Origin: Phycisphaerales bacterium
GTDB lineage: Bacteria > Planctomycetota > Phycisphaerae > Phycisphaerales > UBA1924
Direction of reading: 5' to 3'
Length of the DNA: 40,141 nucleotides
Assembly (NCBI GenBank): GCA_020853815.1
Contig: JADYYE010000113.1
Coordinates: 1 to 40,141 of the forward strand
Each line of letters begins with the position of its first letter. The first letter of the stretch is position 1. The notes beneath the pieces were generated by a model. It did not search any database. It was not told where the DNA came from and saw nothing but the letters and a program-made list of their open reading frames with translations. Below are positions 8,066 through 14,457 of this stretch, piece by piece. A program made the translations under genes and the position numbers.

Positions 8066-9826
8066 ATGACCATGAACCTGATCGCCATTTGTATCGTCGC
8101 TTTGCTCGCCTACATCTGGCTGACGCGGGGCTTCTTCTCCGCGCTCTTGAATCTCATGTGCGTGATCGCCGCCGGGGCGATCGCGTTCGGAGTGTGGGAG
8201 CCGCTCTCTTTGTTCTTCCTGGGCAAGGCGGGGAACAGCGGCCTCGGCGCCACGCTGGGCGACGCGGCCTGGGCTCTGGGGCTGGGCCTCCCCTTCCTGG
8301 TCTCTCTGGCACTTCTCCGTGCCGTCACCGACGCGCTGCTCCCCAGCAACGCGCAATGCGGAACGGTCGGCGATTATGTGGGCGGGGGGCTGTGCGGCCT
8401 GCTCGCCGGCATCATCGTCGCCGGCATCTCCATCATGAGCCTCTCCTTCCTCCGCGTAGCGCCCGACTTCATGGGCTACAAGGGCATGGACTATTCCATC
8501 AGTGGCGCCATCAAGAAGGGCGACTCCCTCTGGGTTCCGGTCGACAAGCTGACCGCGGGCCTCTACGCCTTCACCTCCAAGCGCTTCTTCTCCACCAGCG
8601 AACCCCTCGCCAAGTGGTACCCCGCCGTTCACGAAGCCGGGCACGAGTTGCGCCTGAACTTTGGCGACGGCAAGGCGCGCAACACCATCAAGCCCGAGGA
8701 CTTTCGCGTCATCGGCCGCTACACCGTGGGCGGCGAGGCCGGCCAGCAGCCCGGCGCTCTCCTGTCTGATGTCTGGGACTCGACGGTCCAGAATGTGAAT
8801 GACCGTCTGGACCAGCCGGTAGGCGGCCCGGCACGCCTGGAGGGCTTCGTGATCGACTTCGCCTCCGGCGCCAAGGAAAAGACCGGGCAGGTGGTCATCG
8901 GCGCCGCGCAGCTCCGCTTGCTGTGCGAGAACGCGAGCGAAGAGCCGTACCTCGCCCATCCCATCGCGGTGGTCACCCAGGCCGAGTCCTCCAAGACCAA
9001 TTTCGCCCGGTTCCGCTACAACGCCAGGGACCTCCATCTGGCCAGCGTGGGCGCCGCCTCCAAGACCGTGATGGCCTTTGAGTTCCTCGTGCCCAAGGAC
9101 TTCAAGCCCGTGGGCCTCTTCGTCAAGAACATCCGCACCGACGTCTCGGGCATGAAAGCCACTCTCTACGCCGGCACCAGCGACCGCGACGCGGGCGTGA
9201 TCTCCGGGCAGCTGGTGCAGATGCAGGTGGACGCGCCCGATACCTCGTCCGGCACGAGCACCGCCTCGTCATCCGGCCGCCCCGAGAAGAACGAAGGCGT
9301 CGAGGCGAGCAACTCGCTGGGATATGTCATCCAGGACGGCAAGCAGGGCCGACTCGAGATCGAGGGCGGACGAATCAAGGACGGGCGGCAGGAGTTCGCG
9401 CCCGAGGACCTCAAGCAACAGCACATCGATCGAAACCTCCGGATCGATCGCATCTTCACGACCGACGACGTGGTCATCGTGAAGGTCGATGTCTCGCGCG
9501 ATCGCCCCGCCAGCTGGCTCGGCGGCGCCGCCCGTGCGGTCGAGATGGTGCTACCGCCCCAGATCATGGACACCGGCGGGCAGGTCTATGACGCCGTCGG
9601 GTACATCTACGAAGACGCCGGAATCGTCGATATCCGCTTTACCCCGGGCCAGCCCATCCGCGGCCTCTCCGAGATCCCCTACACCATCACGTCCAGTCGC
9701 AACGACCAGAAGCTCAAGCTCGTCTTCCGCATCAGCCGCGGCGTCACGGTGCAGGACTTCCGCATCGGCTCCAAGGTGCTCCAGGTCTTCGATCCGAAGC
9801 TTGAGCTCAAAGACCCGCAGCGTTGA
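8066..9826 (+). CDS. CvpA-like membrane protein with large C-terminal extension
   Basis: The first ~135 residues of this 586-residue protein resemble CvpA (colicin V production family): an RGFFSALLNL segment, four membrane helices and the GDYVGGGLCGLLAGIIVAG stretch. CvpA proteins are normally about 160-200 residues. Here about 430 extra residues follow, apparently beta-rich and probably outside the cytoplasm, with a Ser/Thr/Gly linker around residues 395-412 and no domain I recognise. The ATG has GGAG 9 nt upstream; an earlier start at 8015 is less likely. The gene follows the GspE-like pseudo-ATPase closely, suggesting a joint role at the membrane. Function unknown. Confidence 0.7.
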   Translation: MTMNLIAICIVALLAYIWLTRGFFSALLNLMCVIAAGAIAFGVWEPLSLFFLGKAGNSGLGATLGDAAWALGLGLPFLVSLALLRAVTDALLPSNAQCGTVGDYVGGGLCGLLAGIIVAGISIMSLSFLRVAPDFMGYKGMDYSISGAIKKGDSLWVPVDKLTAGLYAFTSKRFFSTSEPLAKWYPAVHEAGHELRLNFGDGKARNTIKPEDFRVIGRYTVGGEAGQQPGALLSDVWDSTVQNVNDRLDQPVGGPARLEGFVIDFASGAKEKTGQVVIGAAQLRLLCENASEEPYLAHPIAVVTQAESSKTNFARFRYNARDLHLASVGAASKTVMAFEFLVPKDFKPVGLFVKNIRTDVSGMKATLYAGTSDRDAGVISGQLVQMQVDAPDTSSGTSTASSSGRPEKNEGVEASNSLGYVIQDGKQGRLEIEGGRIKDGRQEFAPEDLKQQHIDRNLRIDRIFTTDDVVIVKVDVSRDRPASWLGGAARAVEMVLPPQIMDTGGQVYDAVGYIYEDAGIVDIRFTPGQPIRGLSEIPYTITSSRNDQKLKLVFRISRGVTVQDFRIGSKVLQVFDPKLELKDPQR

Positions 9827-10121
9827 ATCGCCCCGAAACCAACCGTCCGTGCGCGCGGGCACGTCCCGGTGTCCGCGTTGTTCGTTGGCGTGCTTGGATC
9901 GGGCGCGCACCGGCGCTCGCGATTCCCATCGCCGGTTCGCTCTCGATCCTCAGAACGGGCGCCTTCGAGTTGCTCGGCGCCGCCGGGCGTGGTCACGAGA
10001 AGGCGACGACTCCCTGCAAGTTCAACAGCGCCGATGCCGCGGGTCCAACAACGGCGGCGCGCAGGTGAACACGGACCCGAAGGCGGGTCCGTGGGTCGCG
10101 TGGTCGAGTTGGAAAGGGCGA
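9827..10121. other. Convergent intergenic region
   Basis: These 295 nt separate the CvpA-like gene and the convergent HTH gene. Apart from the hairpin at 10070-10093 I see nothing in it. Confidence 0.4.
10070..10093 (-). terminator. Hairpin, probable terminator of the HTH gene
   Basis: CACGGACCCG (10070-10079) pairs perfectly with CGGGTCCGTG (10084-10093) around a 4-nt loop. It lies 28 nt beyond the minus-strand HTH gene stop. There is no proper T-run, so it may also act for the convergent CvpA-like transcript or be a weak terminator. Confidence 0.5.
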
Positions 10122-10946
10122 TCAGGACTTCTTGCCGAGGACGAAGCCGAGTCCGGCGGCGACGAGGGTGAGGCCGCCCAGGCCACCGACGATCGCCATG
10201 AAGTTGTCGCCGAGCATGGCGATGAGATCGTCGCCGACGCCGGTAAGTCCAAGGACGACGGCGACGGCGGCGACGAGGAGCGCGACCGCGGCGCCGAAGG
10301 AGAGCCCGCCGACCAGGCCGGAGCCCGCGCCGTCGTAGGGTTCGGCGGCCATCATGGGCATGACGGCGGCGGCGCCGGCGGCGGCCATGGCGGCGTCGCC
10401 CTCGCTGGCGGCGGGTGTTTCAAAGAGGGCGCCGCCCTCATCGCCGGTGGCGGGTTCGACGGCGGTCTGCTGGGCCACGGTCTCGTTGCCGTAGACGTCA
10501 TCCAACAGGTTCGCGCCCAGGCTGGTGTCGTCCTGGTCTTTGGTCATGTCCAGCAGGCCCGACCCTGAGCCGGAACGGCCCGGGTCGGCGAGCGACGGCG
10601 CGTTGGACACGCGCGTGACGGCGGAGGAATCGGCTTCTTCGGTCGCGTCGGCGTCGAAGATGCTGATGCCGGTCTGCTCTTTGGCGTTTTCGGGCGACAC
10701 CATGATGCCGCTGGCCGAACCGCTGGAAGCAAGCGAGAGGGGCTCGAGCTCGCCGCTGTCGGCCAGGGGGATCGAGTCTTCGTCCTTGCCGCCGGCGAGG
10801 AGGTCGACCTGCTCGACCTTGAACATGAGGCGGTCGCGGTCGCGGAACTCTTGCAGCTGGTTGCTGGAGACCATGTCCTTAACCTGCTCGGTATTCTTCC
10901 CGAGCTTGGCGGCGGCCTCTTCCAGCGTGTAGAACATCTTCGCCAT
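10122..10946 (-). CDS. HTH protein with acidic linker and two C-terminal membrane helices
   Basis: The 274-residue protein begins with a MerR/excisionase-like helix-turn-helix (residues 5-55: FYTLEEAAAKLGKNTEQVKDMV, then RDRDRLMFKVEQVDLL). Residues 56-200 form an acidic, Ser/Ala/Gly-rich linker without predicted fold. Two hydrophobic segments follow at about 210-235 and 248-271, and the chain ends GKKS. DNA-binding and membrane parts on one chain suggest a tethered regulator, or a domain of this fold used for something else; planctomycete genomes carry many proteins of this layout. The ATG has TTGGAG upstream; another ATG lies 4 codons earlier. Divergent from the metallophosphoesterase. Confidence 0.7.
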   Translation of the reverse strand: MAKMFYTLEEAAAKLGKNTEQVKDMVSSNQLQEFRDRDRLMFKVEQVDLLAGGKDEDSIPLADSGELEPLSLASSGSASGIMVSPENAKEQTGISIFDADATEEADSSAVTRVSNAPSLADPGRSGSGSGLLDMTKDQDDTSLGANLLDDVYGNETVAQQTAVEPATGDEGGALFETPAASEGDAAMAAAGAAAVMPMMAAEPYDGAGSGLVGGLSFGAAVALLVAAVAVVLGLTGVGDDLIAMLGDNFMAIVGGLGGLTLVAAGLGFVLGKKS

Positions 10947-11011
10947 GCGCGACTCCAACTCAAGACAACCCGGCGAGCAAACCCGGCCCAGACCCGCGGG
11001 GGCGGATCAGC

Positions 11012-11065
11012 CTTGTCCCGGACAAGCGGGGCCCGGACAGGTCGGGCCCGAACGTCTCGGGCCCG
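11012..11065. repeat. Tandem 15-nt dyad repeats, 3.3 copies
   Basis: Three contiguous 15-nt units at 11017-11031, 11032-11046 and 11047-11061 each read CCCG-N7-CGGG (first unit GGGG), followed by CCCG of a fourth. Units 1 and 2 share CCCGGACA. The first unit overlaps a 15-nt palindrome CTTGTCCCGGACAAG (11012-11026). The array lies between the divergent HTH and metallophosphoesterase genes. If the latter began at 10945, the array would instead encode pentapeptides such as GPGQV. Confidence 0.75.
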
Positions 11066-11145
11066 CGACGCCAAGGTCGTCGGGAACGCAAAAGCTAGCG
11101 ACACAAAGGCCCGGCATCAAGCGGGGAACGCCCGGGTCTCCCAAA

Positions 11146-11967
11146 GTGCCACACTTCCGGCGTCCCCAGCCGCCCGCTCCCTTGGAGCGATTCGAGGTTG
11201 TACACCCCGCGGTTCCCCAAGCCCTCGAAGGCCTCACCATCCTGCACATCTCTGATTTGCATGTGCGCCGCCACCGACCCACGCCCCCCACCATCGCGGA
11301 CCTGATCGACGCCCTTGCCCAAACAGAGGCCGATCTCGTGGTGTTGACGGGCGATTTCATGGACCGGCCCGGCGACGAAAAATCCGCGCTGGAATCGCTG
11401 AAAGGCGTCGTGGCGGCGTGCCGAGCAAGGCTGGGAATCGCCGGGGTCGTCGGCAATCACGACTCCGGGGCGCTCCGAGAGCGGCTGAGCGAGGTCGAGG
11501 GCGTGCGCTGGCTGACGCGGGGTCAGCCGGTGTGGAATGTACTCCCCGAGTTGCGATTGATCGGGAGTGAGGAGCCGGAGGACCTGCTCGCGAGCGTGCT
11601 GGCGAGCCCCGCGCCCGCCGGAGCGGGCGCGATGACCATCGGCCTGATTCACTATCCCTCCGAGATCTACACGGCAGCGGACCTTGGCATTCCGCTGGTC
11701 CTCGCGGGGCACACCCACGCCGGTCAGTTCCGCGTCTCGCCGCGCCTGGCGCCGCACACGTCGAGCGACCTGCCGGCGGACCTGGCGACGGGGATTCTGC
11801 GGCTTCGCCAGACGTTGTGCGCGGTGAGCCGCGGGCTGGGTCAGGCGGTGATCGAGGCGCGGCTCAACTGCCCGCCGCAAGCGCCGGTGTATGTGCTGAG
11901 GCGTGGCGAGCTGCCGGGGATCGGGGCGGGGGACTTCAATCGCCTGACGATGCAGGTGGCGTGGTAG
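11146..11967 (+). CDS. Metallophosphoesterase (calcineurin-like)
   Basis: The product (273 residues from the chosen start) shows the binuclear-metal motifs in order: ISDLH (Asp37, His39), LTGDF (Asp70), GNHD (Asn104-His105), then IHYPSE and AGHTHAGQ near the C-terminus. It resembles the YkuE/UDP-diacylglucosamine hydrolase-like branch of soluble or membrane-associated phosphoesterases; substrate unknown. The start is uncertain: a GTG at 11146 is taken because the only in-frame ATG (10945) overlaps the start of the divergent gene, lacks a ribosome site and would prepend 67 low-complexity Pro/Gly residues built on a 15-nt repeat. Ribosome site before 11146 is weak. Confidence 0.85.
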   Translation: MPHFRRPQPPAPLERFEVVHPAVPQALEGLTILHISDLHVRRHRPTPPTIADLIDALAQTEADLVVLTGDFMDRPGDEKSALESLKGVVAACRARLGIAGVVGNHDSGALRERLSEVEGVRWLTRGQPVWNVLPELRLIGSEEPEDLLASVLASPAPAGAGAMTIGLIHYPSEIYTAADLGIPLVLAGHTHAGQFRVSPRLAPHTSSDLPADLATGILRLRQTLCAVSRGLGQAVIEARLNCPPQAPVYVLRRGELPGIGAGDFNRLTMQVAW

Positions 11968-12136
11968 CGCCAGCGACCGCGGCGCAAGAGAGTGCCCGAC
12001 TCGCCTCGTCCTTCCGTGTCGATCGCCCCGAAGCCCTCGCGCCCGAACTCGCCGCAATCCGGCGTCGCAATGACCGACTCCCTGCATCTCGCTCCGGCTC
12101 GCCTTGGCTCACGAATCCTGAATATTCTTCCGCCTC

Positions 12137-12850
12137 ATGTTCTCCGAACTTCGATCTCGATCGCCCGATCCCGGCCTTTGGCCGGTCGCGCTCTATGAAG
12201 CGTGCCGAACCGGCACCGTGGCCGTGATCCGCGAGTTCTTTGGCGGCGAGGCGTATCACGCCGATCGCGTGCCCAAGGAGGGCGCGCTGATCCTCGCGGC
12301 CAATCACCAGTCGTACCTGGACCCGCCGATGGTGGGCGGCATGGCGGGGACGCGGCACTGCTCGTACCTCGCCAAGGCCCCGCTCTTTTCATTCAAGCCC
12401 TTCGGGGCGCTGCTGCGCGCGATCAACTGCGTGCCGGTCTCGGGCGACGGCGGCGACGCGGGCTCGATCCGCGAGATCGTGCGGCGGCTTGATCGTGGGC
12501 ACGCGGTCGTGATCTTTCCCGAAGGCGGGCGAACGTTCACCGGGGCGATGACGCCGCTGAAACGCGGCATCCTGCTCCTGGTGAAGCGGGCCAGGTGCCC
12601 GGTGCTTCCGGTGGCGGTGGAAGGGTGTTACGACGCGTGGAAGCGGAACGGGAAGCCGCGGCCGTTCACCAGCCCGATCGCGGTGATGTACGGGCACCCG
12701 ATCCCGTACGACGAGCTGATGAAAGACGGCCCGGAGGCGGCGCTCGATCGACTGTACCGCGAGATCGACGCCATGCGCCGCGAGCTTCGCTCGATGCTGC
12801 GGCGGCAGACGCGGGGGGAATATCCCAAGCCCGGCGCGGGGGACTTGTAG
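12137..12850 (+). CDS. 1-acyl-sn-glycerol-3-phosphate acyltransferase (PlsC family)
   Basis: The 237-residue protein has the acyltransferase motifs: block I NHQSYLD (His57 and Asp62, the HX4D pair) and block III FPEGGR (127-132), with a PVLPVAVEG segment following. It should transfer an acyl chain to lysophosphatidate or a related acceptor at the inner face of the cytoplasmic membrane, in phospholipid synthesis. Length is typical. No clear ribosome site precedes the ATG. It stands alone; the restriction-modification pair begins 45 nt after its stop. Confidence 0.9.
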   Translation: MFSELRSRSPDPGLWPVALYEACRTGTVAVIREFFGGEAYHADRVPKEGALILAANHQSYLDPPMVGGMAGTRHCSYLAKAPLFSFKPFGALLRAINCVPVSGDGGDAGSIREIVRRLDRGHAVVIFPEGGRTFTGAMTPLKRGILLLVKRARCPVLPVAVEGCYDAWKRNGKPRPFTSPIAVMYGHPIPYDELMKDGPEAALDRLYREIDAMRRELRSMLRRQTRGEYPKPGAGDL

Positions 12851-12878
12851 GAATTCGGCTGGTGCATGGCGATTCTGG

Positions 12879-12884
12879 TAGGAT
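12879..12884 (+). promoter_or_regulatory. Candidate -10 element of the restriction gene
   Basis: TAGGAT sits 11 nt before the ATG at 12896, so transcription would start at about 12891-12896, giving an almost leaderless message. No firm -35 is visible. The same bases include GGA, which could instead act as a weak ribosome site. Confidence 0.25.
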
Positions 12885-12895
12885 CGTGTCCACCG

Positions 12896-13591
12896 ATGGG
12901 AAAGAAGGTCCAACCCAAAGCGAACGGAGAGCACGCGGAGGAAGACCCCTCGGCCCGGAGCTTCATCGAGCGGAGCCGCTCGGGTGATTTCGCCTCCGAC
13001 TCCGAACTTTGCGGGCGAATCCCTGATGACATCCTGAGCGGATACGAATGCCATCAGTGGAAGCACGCGGCGGCGATTCTGGCGACCGACTTCGCGCAGG
13101 AAATGAACGACATCGTTCATGTACTCCGAACCGTCCCTCTGAAAAAGTCGTTCATTACAGAACCGGGGGGTGGTAAGTCACCCTATTCCAAGCGGCTCGA
13201 TGCTGAGTTCAGGAATCGCGGCTGGCGCCCGAAGCGCTGGCGAACATCGATCGTGGTCGACGGAAACGCGGTTGAAAGCCCTACTCATGAGGTCGACTGC
13301 TTCAAGAACCGGATAGGCCTTGAACTGGAGTGGTCGAACAAGGACCCGTTTTATGACCGGGACTTGAACAACTTCCGTCTGCTGTTCGACCTGCGGGTCA
13401 TCAGCGTGGGAGTCATCATTACAAAGTCCGACGAACTCGCCCCGTTGCTGCATGACCTCGGAAAATGGGACAAGTACGGAACGTCGACGACCTGGATGTC
13501 CAAGCTCCTCCCTCGCGTGCAGGGCGGCGGCGGCGGCGGGTGTCCGCTCCTGGTCTTCGGGATTCGGCGTTCGAGATACCAGGAGGACTAG
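12896..13591 (+). CDS. BglII/BstYI-like type II restriction endonuclease
   Basis: The 231-residue product resembles the BglII/BstYI endonuclease family, PD-(D/E)XK nucleases that cut GATC-centred sites. The candidate active site is Asp134, Glu143 and Glu145 (in HEVDC ... LELEW). The D-x8-E-x-[E/Q] spacing equals the D84/E93/Q95 triad known for BglII. Downstream the FDLRVISVGVIIT strand also fits. A (GGC)n run encodes six Gly near the C-terminus. Another in-frame ATG lies at 12866; the one at 12896 is preferred because of the TAGGAT element. GC is about 57% over 13021-13500 (hand count) against about 69% in plsC, suggesting transfer. Its stop lies 2 nt before the methyltransferase start. Confidence 0.8.
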   Translation: MGKKVQPKANGEHAEEDPSARSFIERSRSGDFASDSELCGRIPDDILSGYECHQWKHAAAILATDFAQEMNDIVHVLRTVPLKKSFITEPGGGKSPYSKRLDAEFRNRGWRPKRWRTSIVVDGNAVESPTHEVDCFKNRIGLELEWSNKDPFYDRDLNNFRLLFDLRVISVGVIITKSDELAPLLHDLGKWDKYGTSTTWMSKLLPRVQGGGGGGCPLLVFGIRRSRYQED

Positions 13592-13593
13592 CC

Positions 13594-14331
13594 GTGCATG
13601 ATTGCACCCCACTCGAGATCGCATCGGCCGATCTGCTCTCGCACGGCATGGGCTCCGCGCGCACGATTCTTGCCGACCCACCATGGCAATTCACCAACCG
13701 AACCGGCAAGGTCGCTCCGGAGCATCGACGCCTCAAGCGATACGCGACCATGACCAACGCCGACATCATGGAGCTTCCGGTCGCCCAGGTCGCGGCTCAC
13801 CAGTGCCATCTATATCTTTGGGTTCCGAACGCGCTGATCGCCGAGGGCCTTGAGGTCATGCGTCGATGGGGCTTCGTCTACAAGAGCAACATTGTGTGGT
13901 ACAAGGTCCGCGCTGATGGCGGGCCAGATCGACGAGGAGTCGGCTTCTATTTCAGGAACGTCACCGAGCTCGTCCTCTTCGGCATCCGTGGCAAAAACAA
14001 CCGAACGCTCGCGGCCGGGCGTCGCCAGCCGAACATCATGGTATCGCGGAAACGCGAGCACTCTCGCAAGCCCGACGAGCTGTATGACATCATCGAGGCG
14101 TGCAGCCCGGGCCCGTATCTCGAGCTCTTCGCACGCACGCAGCGCCGCGGCTGGCAGGCCTGGGGCAATGAGGTCGAAACGCCGCGGATGCCCAAGCACA
14201 AGGGATATTCCCACAACGGCTCCGAGGTCCGGCTCTCACCCGACGCCACGCCCTGCGTCCGCATGACCTCCGTCCGTCGCGCGATCGCGCTCACGGACGC
14301 TCCGCCCATGCTGACGTTTCCCGCGATGTAA
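13594..14331 (+). CDS. MT-A70 family adenine DNA methyltransferase
   Basis: The 245-residue protein has the catalytic motif DPPW (Asp28-Trp31), the LYLWVPNALIAEGLEVMRRWGF region, the VGFYFRNVTELVLFGIRG segment and a SAM-site segment ending PGPYLELFARTQRRGWQAWGNE, all typical of the MT-A70 (METTL3/Ime4, M.MunI) family that methylates N6 of adenine. GTG start with a full AGGAGG 7 nt upstream, inside the end of the endonuclease gene, so the two are translated in coupled fashion. Its role is almost certainly to protect the host site cut by the neighbouring nuclease (inference from context). Confidence 0.9.
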   Translation: MHDCTPLEIASADLLSHGMGSARTILADPPWQFTNRTGKVAPEHRRLKRYATMTNADIMELPVAQVAAHQCHLYLWVPNALIAEGLEVMRRWGFVYKSNIVWYKVRADGGPDRRGVGFYFRNVTELVLFGIRGKNNRTLAAGRRQPNIMVSRKREHSRKPDELYDIIEACSPGPYLELFARTQRRGWQAWGNEVETPRMPKHKGYSHNGSEVRLSPDATPCVRMTSVRRAIALTDAPPMLTFPAM

Positions 14332-14379
14332 CCGCCAAGTCTCGGCCCGAGCCCCCCGGTCAATGACCAATCGTCAACG

Positions 14380-14407
14380 AAAAAGCCCCCGGCTGAGCCG
14401 GGGGCTT
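14380..14407 (-). terminator. Rho-independent terminator of the giant gene
   Basis: Read on the minus strand, AAGCCCCCGGC, loop TCA, GCCGGGGGCTT form a perfect 11-bp stem (arms at 14397-14407 and 14383-14393) followed by TTTTT. It lies 51 nt past the stop of the giant gene. The plus-strand methyltransferase ends 49 nt away on the other side and may use the same hairpin. Confidence 0.9.
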
Positions 14408-14457
14408 GGTGAGTTTCGCACGCGATCCGGCGATTGGCCCGCGGTCGGTCGGGTGGA

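Noticed and set aside
13525-13545. GGC repeat in the endonuclease as a phase-variation switch
   Set aside because: The unit is a triplet, so copy changes keep the frame and only alter the number of Gly residues.
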